Below, piece after piece: positions 44,199 to 55,107 of a DNA stretch of 64,000 nucleotides. Position 1 is the first letter of the stretch, and every line of letters starts with the position of its first letter. This DNA comes from Gautieria morchelliformis (Eukaryota; Basidiomycota; Agaricomycetes; Gomphales; Gomphaceae). The notes beneath the pieces were generated by a model. It did not search any database. It was not told where the DNA came from and worked only from the letters and a program-made list of their open reading frames with translations. The stretch lies in contig WHVA01000206.1 in the NCBI GenBank assembly GCA_015179125.1, positions 62,001 through 126,000 of the forward strand. Direction: 5' to 3'. Both the position numbers and the translations under genes were made by a program.

Positions 44199-44396
44199 GC
44201 CAATATTTGGGACGAAGGGCGTCACGTGCGCGGCGGCAATCTCATGTGACACCCACAGTCACATACAGCCACCCGCCTCACGTTGGCCGTCCTACATCCA
44301 TACTGCCTCCTTGCATCGATTACTTGACTCTTTACGCTCGGTTTCCTCGTTCTGGGAAGATCCCAGTAGCGTTCACCTTGTGTTCTTCAACCAAAC
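44199..44396. promoter_or_regulatory. Divergent promoter region between PAAF1-like and telobox genes
   Basis: Only 198 bp separate the two start codons, so both promoters must overlap here. It contains CACGTG (an E-box-type palindrome) at about 44,223-44,228. No TATA box is obvious. Confidence 0.5.
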
Positions 44397-47310
44397 ATGG
44401 CCACGGAAGAGCCCCAAGCCTCAAGTAGCAAGCTCAGCGCTCCCTCTTCTACCTTCTCGTTCACCGCCCCATTTCCTCTTCGTGCCGGTGGCGTTACATC
44501 TTCAAAGCAGAGACGGGTATCATTGCCATCCTCTCCGAGGTTCTCGCCGACTCCAGGCTGGCCCTTCCGTGACGAAATGGGTTTGGAAGCAATGTCTTCG
44601 GGCGCTGCGGCGTCAGTGACTTCGGATAAGGACAAGAAATTGCGGAAGGTCGATCTGGATGTAGCAGCGGGGTCTGTCGAAGAATCACTTACACCAGGCC
44701 AAGAAAAGAGGCAACGTAAGAAATGGACCATGGAGGAGACTCAGATGTTGGTGGACGGATGTAATAAGGTGAGATACTGTCTTCAGCTCGTCCTTACGGC
44801 TGATCATATCGCTCCCCATGATAGTATGGTGTTGGAAACTGGAAAATAATACTTAATGATCCAACATTTACTTTCGATAATCGGACGCCAGTGGATCTAA
44901 AGGATCGGTGTGTAGAGGTTTTACGCGCTGACTCTTGCTCATCCTCAGACAGCTTTCGAACTTACTTCCCCGACGCGTACAAGGAACACTATCCAAATGC
45001 CAAGACACATCTGTCCTCCAAAGTGAGGTCGGCGCTTCCAGACGGATCTTCAATATTCGAGAAGACTCGAAGCAAAAAGCGAAGACCTTTCACTCTCGAA
45101 GAAGACGAGGCGCTGAAGCGTGGATATGACAAGGTACGTTCCTAATATAACAGTCATTAATAAGTAAACTTAAGGCAAAACGAATATGGATTTAGCACGG
45201 CACCTTGTGGGCCTCCATCTTGAAAGACCCCATATTCCATGCCAAGAATCGCAGGTCAACAGATCTGCGGGACAGGTTCCGTAACGCCTTTCCCGATCTG
45301 TACGAGGCTGCCGGGTATAAGCCGCGGGTCAATGCATCGAAAAAGAAGAAAGGGAGCGAGGGTCTTCCGGTCCCAGTTGTTTCAGACTCCGGTCATGATG
45401 ATTCAAAGGAGTCACAGGCTATGAGACCCTTGAGACGAAAGCGAGCGAGCACCGCGCCCGGATTGAAGCTGAACCACACTAGGAGAGTGATACCAGAAAG
45501 TACCACATGTTCAGATTCCGAGGAGAGTTCCGGTGGGGAGGAAAGCCACGGAAATGAAGCTATGCGAGTGTCCAAACATCGACTCAAATTTGGCCACGAC
45601 GAAGTCACGCCCCAGCCTGCAGACCCTTCGGAGAGGAGTCAATCTGTCGAGGTGTCCCTGGCCGACTTGCCTAGAAGCCCGCTTGACTCCTCTGGAGGAT
45701 TCTCGCGAAACAATGTGTCGACTAGATCATCATGCTCTCTCTCTCTGTCGGAAGCGACCGATTCTTCTCCAGCTCGACCTTGGTCATTACCAGAAACTGT
45801 TGCCCAGAGCCATACCCCTAATTGGGTGCCCGCGAGTTCCCCTTCACCCCGCCGTGCGCCCCCGAATGATATTTTCCTTTCATCTCAAGCATCCCCGCCA
45901 ACCACTAATCCACGCAAAGCTGGCGAGGGCTTCCATACCATGATTGGGAAATCTGCCTGGGTTCCCGAGGACTGGTTGTCCGCAAATCCAAGGCTTGAAT
46001 CTTCACGTCCGGATTCCAGCGGCTCATCTTTTATCAGTGGCCCCTCTCCGGCACCATCTTCCCCATTCTCATTCTCACCGTCTTCACATGGAGTAATGGA
46101 CAGATACGATTTATTCCCGGCGAATCTCACAGCACACAGTCTCGACTACACCTCTTCGGAGGTCGGTTATGGTGATCGCGACAACCATTCTGCATTCTCC
46201 GAGGCCGACATGTTCAATCCTGCCACTGCAAGTTATCGTGGCTTCACCCATCATTCCAATTACGCCGGAGACCTTATCTTTGCTGCCGGCCGTTCGCAAC
46301 AGCCCCCTGGTCTCACTGTCGGAGGTTCATCAATACATGAGAGAGGGCTGGAGAGTTCGCTGGAGGATTCTAACGTCAGGCGTATGGGGCTTCGTTCAGG
46401 TCTCCCAGGTATCGATGAAATTCCTTTGGCGGCCATCCGATTACAGGATCGTGGGGCGACTCTGGATGCTGACATGGAGGAAGCCGAGATCGTACACTCT
46501 CGTGGAACCTCAACCCCGCCTGATGAAGAGATGTCCGCAATACCCCCTGACCTCGATTTCCAGATAACACCATTGTCGCCCGAAATACTCGCTGCTACCC
46601 CTACGTCTCTAACGAATCCTATTTCGCCGATTAGCTTGCACTCAAATGGGCAGATGACTGCACCGAAGTCAAGACAATCGTCTGGAGAACATGCTCACGC
46701 TCACCACCACCACCTTGCATCCTCGTCGCATTGCCGTTCGTTTTCGCAGCCTCCCGCCGAGCACCGAACCAGTCATGAGCATCTGCATGCTTCGACTCAT
46801 TCTAATTCAAGCCCCTTCCCGAACTCGACGCGTTCCCAATCTCTCTTTGACCCCTCTCAGCCGCCGAGCTTCAACGAGCCTTGGCGTTCATTCGATCTCA
46901 CGGACCTTCCCTTTCTTGATCTTCACTATTACACTTCCAATAGCGCCCACGCACAAACGATGGCGCTCCTCCAAGACCCCGTTGTGGAATCTAGCGATAA
47001 CGCAGCGAACGCGCTCGACCTGGCGTCGGCTGGCGGTGGCCCAGGCCATGGACATGGAAGTAATGCTAGTATTAACTCAGCGGGGATCGCACCCGCGCAG
47101 CTGCATGCCCATACTCCTTCACAATATCATTCGCTTGCTCAGGCGCAGCTCCAGACGACCCCTGTTACTGTCGCTCCAGCTGCAACGACCGGGCGACCTA
47201 ACCATCATCATCATAGGGTGCAATCTGCTGCATCACCGGATGATTTACTACTGAAGAAGAGTGATAACAAGCGGAAGAGGGTGAGCTGGGACGGAGGGGC
47301 AGCATCATAA
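44397..47310 (+). CDS. Two-Myb telobox DNA-binding protein (Tay1/Teb1-like)
   Basis: Exon 1 (44,397-44,768) starts with a Ser/Pro-rich tail and ends with the beginning of Myb domain 1 (KKWTMEETQMLVDGCNK). This continues after an intron with GVGNWKIILNDP and the telobox-type helix TPVDLKDR. Myb domain 2 reads RPFTLEEDEALKRGYDK, then HGTLWASILKDP and STDLRDRFRNAFP. The last exon (about 45,196-47,310) is a Ser/His/Pro-rich region of about 650 residues of low complexity. VDLKDR-type recognition helices define the telobox family that binds TTAGGG-like repeats. Two such domains are found in Yarrowia and Ustilago Tay1 and in fission yeast Teb1. I infer a nuclear role at telomeric repeats or at promoters with such repeats. 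Confidence 0.75.
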
Positions 47311-47533
47311 CACGACATGTTCTAGGGGAGTTCATCAGTTTTTTCTTCGCCATCGACGATACCTTCGCATTGCTTCATCTTCACATTCCGTTGCATCACC
47401 ACCTCGTCTAGTCGCACTATTGCTATGCACTGCATTGATTTCGGAAAGCACTTGAGCAACAGACCATTAATGAATTTAGTTATAGGTTGCGTGAATATTG
47501 ACAACTCAGGCAGCCGCAAACATGTATTCAAGA

Positions 47534-49101
47534 CTACGCGTTCGCAAACAATTCTGGTGTTGTCTGACTAACGAAGTGTTCTACCTTGTTGAGTTTGTCA
47601 CACCAGGCGGTGAGGCGGTCGGCCAGCTGGTCAACTTGTAGACGGGAAAGCACCCGGGGCTGCACCCATGTAATTTGGGCCTTCTCATCGACTTGGTCCA
47701 GAGTCCCGCGGATGAGCTTCAGACTGTTCGGAGACTTTATTAATGAGATCCACGGGGAGACAACATGGACAAACCTTAGGGCCTTCATTACCAGATGTTC
47801 GACTTCGTCGACAGGTAACCGGGTTTCATGAGCGATCGCCTGGAAAGACATGGTACGGTCATCAGCGGGCCGCTTGAACACCGATTCAATGAGCGCCATC
47901 AGGCAAATCTTTTGTCGCAAGAAAGGATAGTTTTCTTGCAGAATAGCCTACGTAAGGATGAGCAAGCAACACAATACCTGATCATACACACGAACCTCTT
48001 TCGGGAAAAGAGGTGCAAGGGACTCGAATTTGCCGATATTGCCTTCGTTAAATGTAAAGAGCAATTTCTTGATCCATTCGTGCGGAGTGTTGTCGAGTGA
48101 ATCAAGAATGGGGTGCATGAGCTGAGTGCCCGATAATAATTTGGGTCAGTTGACGGCAAATTGTAATATGAAACCACTCACGAGTTCCCCGAAATTATAT
48201 ATTGTGTCTCCTAAGAATGCAGATATACCGAGGTCATGCGCGCGTTGTAGACGATCTTCCGGAGTAAGATCTGTGGCAATGTCTATGCAGGCAAGGAATA
48301 GTAGAGAGTGTTTATAGTATGGAGCGTATTCGGCTTTGGCCTAAAATCGTAATTAGAACATTAAGCATCGAGAGATAACACGAACGCTCGCCTTATAGTA
48401 ATCAGCTGCTACACTATAATAAGCCGCATTGACGGACGTGTCAACGCCGTCAAGGTCATCCAGGATCTATCCCGTTGGTTAACAAGGAAAATGCAGGAGT
48501 CAACGACTTCTGGCACACCTTCCCTGCCTCGTCCATATCCGTCCTTGTCCCCTGAAGATCACCATATAGCAACTTCGCATGTGCCAATGTCGATAGCAGT
48601 AGAATATACGCCTCTGCGGATGTCGTCTTGTCGATTCGAGATAGCAATGATGTCAGGAAAGCAAGATGGGCAACGGGGTCTTCGAGGCATGACCAAGTAA
48701 ATACACGGTGCTCTACCATATAGAACAGCAACGCGCACCGTCAAATTCTTTGGATACTTTAGTACCCATTTGGACGAGCGAGAGCTGGTTGATCCTGATC
48801 TCGAATTCGCGCACGAAACGCTCGAACACATCGACTCGGTATGGCTTGGATAGAGGATGGTCGAAGAAGTCGGACACAGATTGTGTGAGCTGATGCCATA
48901 GCCTTTGTAATGTGTAGATTAGCACCAGAACTACTGTGGGTGAGACGAATGCGCATACTTTCTGCGGTGGAGGTTCCTAAACGACTCGATGAACGCGTGG
49001 AGCTCGACTGGTGCGGTGGAGAGAGCGGTGGAGAGATAGGCATCGACATCTAGCTTAGGTGGCTTGTCGACCTGCATTTGGGTTGAGCTTTCGCCACTCA
49101 T
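47534..49101 (-). CDS. RPN9: 26S proteasome regulatory subunit RPN9 (PSMD13)
   Basis: Read leftward from the second in-frame ATG (49,099-49,101; MSGESSTQMQVDKPP), exons carry LWHQLTQSVSDFFDHP near 48,900, a helical repeat region with AEAYILLLSTLAHAKLLYGD near 48,600, and a C-terminal PCI winged helix with ICLMALIESVFKRPADDRT, ISLIKSPNSLKLIRGTLDQV and ITWVQPRVLS, ending at 47,534. These match Rpn9, a PCI subunit of the 19S lid that contacts Rpn8/Rpn11. About six introns are needed. The start at 49,113 would add only four codons. The gene converges with the telobox gene, their stops being 223 bp apart. Confidence 0.88.
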
Positions 49102-49252
49102 TGTGGTTAGCAAGCGTTGGTGGAAGTTGCTTTTGAAATTAGGCCGCGTCAGCTCCGACGCGTGGGTGTCGACTCGAAATTACACGCCAGATGCGCACCG
49201 TGGCAAAATTAGTGCGCGTTGTCCTTAACGGCAGATATCAGATTACTTTCAA

Positions 49253-49280
49253 CTAGGTGGGTACCCGTGCTTCGCACGGG
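49253..49280 (-). mobile_element. Helitron-like 3' terminus
   Basis: On the minus strand a perfect hairpin CCCGTGC-GAA-GCACGGG (49,264-49,280) is followed after 7 bases by CTAG-T (CTAG at 49,253-49,256). A hairpin just before CTRR is the 3' signature of Helitrons, which insert between A and T. The element would extend rightward. Its 5' TC end and any Rep/helicase frame were not found. Confidence 0.4.
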
Positions 49281-50654
49281 GGTTAGGTCAGACGCATTGG
49301 TAAGGTCAAGTGCATCGGGGTAAATAGTAAATAAAATGCATCATGCTAAATATGTCCCCCGTTCGTATAGTAACACGAATCATGTATGCACCCACGGAAC
49401 AGCCGAACATGCAGACCTCCCCCTCGGTGTCTGTGATAGTCCTCCCAGCAACTCTAGACATGAAAGTGGTAATGGCTTTGACTGAAACATCAGAGATTAT
49501 AAGATTGCATCTATTGTCATAATCCACAGGTTTCAAAGCTTTGAGAAGGCTTTCATCTTGAAGAACAAAAAAGCAGCACCGTTCTGTCAGGAGTTGGGGT
49601 TGATGTGCCACTTTGGGAGTCACTGCACTGTCTTGGAACCATGCAGGAATGATATCAGGAAATCCACCATGAAAGGACTCATCAAAACAATGGAACCCAT
49701 GCACCACCAGACACATGTCATGTTAAAGTGAACATGTTATATTCTAGTAGCAATTCCTCGCCCTTGTGTGTCATGAAATAGATCCAATAGTCATCTTGAG
49801 GATCCTGAATTTTGATGATGCTTTGATATATGCCAGCTGATCCTCCAGTGACACTCCCACAGAACCAGAAACAATACCAAAATCAGAAATGGGGAAGACC
49901 CAAAGCACAGTTGGATTTGATGTGACTTCTCTGTCGCATCCATTGTTGTTGTCAAGTAAATGCCTAGCATGAGGGCGAGGCAGACAGATGTGCCAATAGG
50001 CAGGTCATTTCCTTCTCTTGCAATGCATCTGCTCATATTACTCTACACAGCTGCGGTTGGTGCTGTAGGCCACCAATTGCTCCGGAATTGCCTTCATTTA
50101 TTGGGCTTCCAAGCTTGACAATAAAGGCAGTTGATCCATCAGGAAGTGGCAAAATCGATCACTTTGTGTCTGAGGGCTGGGTGCCCCTCGCTCACACTCA
50201 TGTGAGCTAATTTGGACACGATTCTTCTTTGAATCTCCACTCAAAGTACTTCTGTGCTCAAATTTCCAATGAATTTAGCTCAAATAAATACATCATTAAT
50301 TTACCAAAGGTGTAGCATGCATGTAGTGTGCATAATGTGTCCCCTGTGGATATATCCTCAAAAGGTGTGATTATTATAAGGTTTTCACTATATAAGATGT
50401 TCATATATCACCTATCTTCTACTTCATAAAGGTCTGGGTCATATGCCTCATCATCAGCTGGACTGATCACCCAAGGTGCACTGGAGGGACTTGAGGCTGT
50501 TATAAGGTGTTTCTTGTTGTCCTCCAAGTGCACAGTGTAAGGCACTAAAAGGCAAGCAGTCTGCCGACACCGCCAAATTGCGCCACAGGTCACCAAATTT
50601 AAAATTTAGAAGGAAACTTACTGAAATGAGTCACCTTCACTACTTGAGTCTTCA
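49281..50654. other. Possible Helitron interior; no recognised gene
   Basis: Minus-strand frames at 49,306-49,716 (136 codons), 49,791-50,036 and 50,408-50,596 have no domain I recognise. They may be captured gene scraps. Confidence 0.3.
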
Positions 50655-50790
50655 AAGGCGTGCACGTGGATGTGGACAAAATGCAATGCATCTGCGAACA
50701 GAGGAGGCCCAGGACATTCAATGATGTCCAACACTTTCTCGGCCTTGTCCAATACCTGGTGCATTACATGCCAGACGTGAGCGCATACAT
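50655..50790 (+). pseudogene. Gypsy family A reverse transcriptase fragment (copy 2)
   Basis: The forward frame reads RPRTFNDVQHFLGLVQYLVH and YMPDVSAYM, closely matching the palm/connection end of reverse transcriptase in copy 1 (FIGLVQYLAHYMPD near 18,270). It is cut off near 50,790, where copia sequence begins. The RNase H part resumes near 51,735. Confidence 0.7.
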
Positions 50791-50794
50791 GACC

Positions 50795-51590
50795 CCGATA
50801 TCAGCCTCTCTTTCTTCTGTTGATCATATACGCGGCATTGGTCTTTGGAAAAGACCGAGACGTAGTCATCATCGTCACCGAGCTTGCCTACTGAGATGAG
50901 TCTTATGGTGGCATCGGGGACATAGAGGACTTGTTGCAATGTAAGGGATTTTCCGCTTAGCGTATTCATTGTAACGTCTCCTACACCGATGGCTTTGGCA
51001 ATGGAACCGTTCATTCCTTTGATGGGACGAGGTTCGATTGGCACAAGCTTGGTGAAATCGTCTCTGCATGGGGTGCAGTGAATGGATGCGCCGGTATCAA
51101 GGAATCAAGGGATGGGACCCATCGACGCGAGTGCTGATTCAGGTGCACCAGCAGTGCCTAGCCTTCGAACCATTTTCTGTGCTGTTGGCAAAGGGCTCTG
51201 AAGGAGCACCTTTGCCAGTGAAGGGGTTGTCGAGACTTAGACAGCCCTTCCGTGAGATCTTGCACGTTACATCGTCAAGAACCACGGGCTATTTCGCTAC
51301 GACTGTAGATAGGGTAAGCCCCGTTTAGGCAAACCCTCTTACCTTGTGAACATTCATTGGTTCACCTATTCGCCGAATGGCATACTTATTCGCACAAGTT
51401 ATTCGGGCATTCGCTGTGTTCACTAATACACGATATTAACACCTGAAAACCAATCTTGACAGCGTTCCTCGATGGTGAGTCGTTCTAACTCGTCGATAAG
51501 CGTGTTGACTACCTGATCCGGCTCGCGCAGAGGAGGTGGTAGACCCAGCAACGACTGCCGAGTCAGTCCCAAGACGTTGATCGTGCGTTT
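50795..51590 (-). pseudogene. Copia fragments (gag and protease) inserted in gypsy copy 2
   Basis: Read leftward, 51,560-51,460 encodes EPDQVVNTLIDELERLTIEE, close to LEPDQVVSMLIDEFERLTIE of the copia gag at about 55,740. The stretch 51,420-51,150 encodes CLSLDNPFTGKGAPSEPFAN, duplicated at 59,668-59,924. From 51,110 to 50,795 the frame gives DTGASIHCTPCRDDF and GVGDVTMNTLSGKSLTLQQV, the aspartic protease region. No integrase or reverse transcriptase follows. The pieces are in gag-to-protease order. Confidence 0.6.
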
Positions 51591-51719
51591 GACGGCGTGG
51601 CTATAGTAGTTGGTGCGAACAGCGAGAATTGGTTGCCGAACATGACAATGGTGATCGGAACGAACACGAAGGTGGGGTGTGAAAATAGGAAAACCGAGCT
51701 TCTGAGTATGGGAAATAAA

Positions 51720-53870
51720 CGCGTCATGACATCTGGGTCATCATGGACGGTTCAAAGTTGGGCATTGGTGTGGTATACAGTCAAGGCCCTGACTGGAGGA
51801 CCTGCCGGCCAGCCCGCTGGCGTCTTGTCAAAGAGGTTCAGTGTTGCTCAACAACACTACAGAACCCAGGAGCATGAGATGATCACTGTGCTCGAAGCCC
51901 TCATGAAATGGGAGGACAAGCTCCTAGGGTGAAAATTCACCCTAGTCACAGACCACAAGGGCCTCAAATATTTCAAGACCCAGAAGAGTCTATCTGACCA
52001 ACAGGTCAGATGGTGGGAGTTGCTCTCCCACTTCAACTTCAACACCATACATGTTGACAGTGTTGAAAATAAGGTCACAGATTGTCTCTCTCGATACTAT
52101 GAGAGCGACACAGGTGACTGTCATCACCCAGAACACATCTTGGTGAATGCAGACATGCGCCTTGACCCAGAAGGCAAGCTTCTGCCCACCGATTAATATA
52201 TCAAACTACAAGCCACAGCAGCAAGGCGATTGACTCACCTCGCTGAGAGGAAAGAGGCATGGACCACAGAATCCGCAGCATTAAATGAAGGCTCCTCAAA
52301 GGAGCCCAGGATGAGCACCAACACAGGCAATGACAACGACATGCAAGTTATTTCCACAGGCAATGACAGCACACCATTGCCCATACATGTTGAAGGAGAC
52401 ATGGACCTGCCAGAGGTCCTACGTGACATGTACCTCAAGGATGCCATGTTCACAAAAATCATGGCGCACCCGGATGCTCACCCCATATTTGGCATCTGGG
52501 ATGGGCTGATTTGGACGAAAAATCAGCTCAAATGGGACATTATTGCCATGCACCAGAACATTTTTCAGGGGGGAAGGATGATGATAAAAATAATAATTGA
52601 TCATGCCCACCAGACAGTTGGCCATTACAGCCATATGAAAACTTCAAATTATATTCAAAGATCATACTGGTGGCAAGGCATGGGCCCAGACATTGAGGTG
52701 TTCTGCGTCTTGTGTGCAAGGTGCCAGATGAACAAAACTGGCACCCAGTGGCCCAAAGGCCTGCTACACAGCCTGCCCATCCCAGACAAGCCATGGCAGT
52801 TGATTGGAATTGACTTCATAGGCCCGCTTCCCCAGTCAAACGACTGCAATTACCTGATGGTAACCATGACATCACATGTTCACCTTGTCCCAACAATGAC
52901 AAGGGTGACTGCAAAAAGAATAGCTTGGCTATTCCTCAAGGAAGTCATCAGACTCTATAGTCTCAGATCGAGACTCAAAGTTCACATTGATCTTCTGGTG
53001 TGAACTTCAGCGGCTCATGGGGACTAAACTCCTCATGTCAACTGCATTCCATCTGCAGATGGATGGAACAACCAAGCAGGCCAACTGCTCGATAGGACAG
53101 ATCCTACAGTTGGTCATCTTTGACAACCAAAAGGACTGGGCACACAAGTGCCCAATGGTCAAGGTTACCCTTAATAACAACGTCAGCACCACCACAGGGT
53201 TCGTGCCCTTTGAGCTGAATCATGGCTATATGCCACGGATCTACTTGCCGATGGCAATGAACACTCCTTTAAAGGGAGTCTCCCAATTCGCCCAACAGGA
53301 TGGAACCTGATGTCGGCGCACAATGCTATTCTGGAGCATCGCATGACACAGGTGTCTCAAGCAAATAAGAAATGCCTGGACAGTGACATGTATACGGTTG
53401 GTGACCGCATATACTTGTCAATGCAGAACCTGACCCTGCCTAAAAGGAGGGCCAGGAAACTGGTGCCATGATACATTGGTCCATATCATACTTGAGGCCC
53501 ATAATGAAGCCTCGACGGTAACCCTAGCATTACCGGATGACCTGAAGAACCGATGTGTCGCACTGGTCTTCCACACTAGCCTCATACGACACTATGAGGC
53601 CAATAATGACAACCTCTTTCCACACCATGAAACCAAAGCCTTCGACAACTTCGGCTCAAATGACAAGGACGAGTGGCTCATCAACAAGATATTATCCCAC
53701 AGGTGGATAAACTCAAAGGACCTGGAACTCCAGGTCTGATGGACCCTAGGCGACGTGACATGGGAACCCATGTCAGTGTGCAAGGACCTAGAAGCTCTAG
53801 ATCACTACCTAGAGCTTCTAGGAGTGACTAGGCCATGCAACCTGCCCAAAAGACATCAGGTTGCATAGGT
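51720..53870 (+). pseudogene. Gypsy family A pol, RNase H through integrase and chromodomain (copy 2)
   Basis: Read forward: RNase H with VLSKRFSVAQQHYRTQEHE and TLVTDHKGLKYFKTQKSL; a spacer; integrase zinc-binding domain (IIIDHAHQTVGHYSHMKTS, then CVLCARCQMNKTG); integrase core (IGIDFIGPLPQSNDCNYLMV, then MDGTTKQANCSIGQIL); and a chromodomain (DKDEWLINKILSHRWIN ... WTLGDVTWEPM) near 53,665-53,790. The core lacks part between about 52,960 and 53,010, where the frame shifts. Stops occur at about 51,930, 52,194 and 53,737. The family is a chromovirus. Confidence 0.8.
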
Positions 53871-54789
53871 CACATGTCCCGCACGTGATACGCTGGACCG
53901 TGCCGACTCCAGCATGGTTAAAGATCCAAGGTGCATCACTTCTTACAAAGCAACCACCATCAGTCCCATCATCTTCTAATGAAGGTTATGCAGCCCAAAG
54001 AGGGCATCAATGTTGATCACTTGATGTCCACAACAATATTGATGGTCCCCAGACAAGGGGCTGCTGCCATCCACAGTGCTCCTACAACCACAGAGGAGTG
54101 CTGGGAAATCATGGGATGGAAGGATGGTCTAGCCATCATCTATCCCAAAGGGTGTGACAATTGCTCCACCTTTGTGGCCTATCTAAAGGCTGCCACCAAT
54201 GTGCACCGCATGGTGCTGGCAGAGAAAGACATTGAGATAGACATTGGCAACACCTTGGTTAGGGTGTGGTGATCATGGGTCAACAAGGTTGAACACCACG
54301 CAGTGAGAGATGCTTGTGCCACCTGCCACATGAAGTGTGAAATAGTGGTCCTGAAGGATGACATCAGGACCCTCAACAGCATGCTCGACACCAAGCGTGC
54401 CAAAACATGGGACCTGGGGAGACAACTCCAGGCCCTACAATGCAAAATCGTGACCACAAAGCAAGCGCAAACAGAGTTGGGTCCACAACCCATAGCGGAG
54501 CCATTGTCCCACATGATGGCCCCTTTGCCATCATGTGCAGTGCCGGGGCTGGTGGCCCAGATATCTGCCCCAGACACCACCACATCCCAGCCAATTCTGG
54601 GCCTCATAGCCTGGATGGCCAGCCCGCCCAGCGCATCTTTCATGGGCCCAACAAGCTGCTGGCATCGATTGACAATGTGCCCGATGGCTTTTACTCAGAT
54701 GACTCGGATCTGAAAAACTATAATCCAGGTCACACCCAGCAGGTCTCCAAGAAAAGATGTGCCTGAGGTCACAATGTACTTGTGACTTA
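53871..54789 (+). pseudogene. 3' part of gypsy copy 2 with extra coiled-coil-like frames
   Basis: Frames at 53,931-54,272 and 54,303-54,713 follow the chromodomain. The first contains EECWEIMGWKDGLAIIYPKG. The second begins with CATCHMKCEIVVLKDDIRTL, a heptad-like stretch. Neither is recognised. They look like an additional 3' ORF of this gypsy family, now broken. The gypsy 3' LTR is not visible because the copia element starts at 54,790. Confidence 0.4.
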
Positions 54790-55094
54790 TGTTGGAGTCA
54801 GGATGGATAAGCATAGGACGCAGGGCCACAGCTGGTAACCCGCAACCCAGACTAATATCTACATAGGTTGTCTTGGTCATAGTTGACCGAGCTGGTATAT
54901 CTAGTAGACATGTAGGTAGTGGTACCTCAGTGAAGTATCTATTCACTGAGGTACGCATCACTCTTTGTATATCGTCGAGTACGACGCTCACCCTGTGTAG
55001 CTTACACTACACAGGTACAGTAATATATACACGCTCAGTGAAGTACCTATTCACTGAGATTACACTACACAGCTACTGCGCAATAACCCTAACA
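54790..55094 (+). repeat. Copia element 2, 5' LTR (305 bp)
   Basis: It starts TGTTGG and ends CCTAACA. It contains two hairpins built on CTCAGTGAA...TTCACTGAG: stems 54,922-54,934 with 54,942-54,954, and 55,034-55,042 with 55,050-55,058. A TATA-like stretch lies at about 55,021-55,030. Confidence 0.7.
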
Positions 55095-55107
55095 GGTTAT
55101 GGGCCCC
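55095..55107 (+). other. Copia element 2 primer binding site overlapping the start codon
   Basis: GGTTATGGGCCCC directly follows the LTR, matching the initiator tRNA-Met anticodon arm. The gag-pol ATG is at 55,099-55,101 inside it, as in element 1. Confidence 0.8.

Noticed and set aside
44199..44252. Upstream start for the PAAF1-like gene at 44,252
   Set aside because: That start would be GTG. The first in-frame ATG, at 44,196-44,198, gives a family-like N-terminus.
46691..47254. Forward frame of 187 codons inside the telobox gene
   Set aside because: It is a shifted frame of the low-complexity exon, and the 701-codon main frame explains the sequence.
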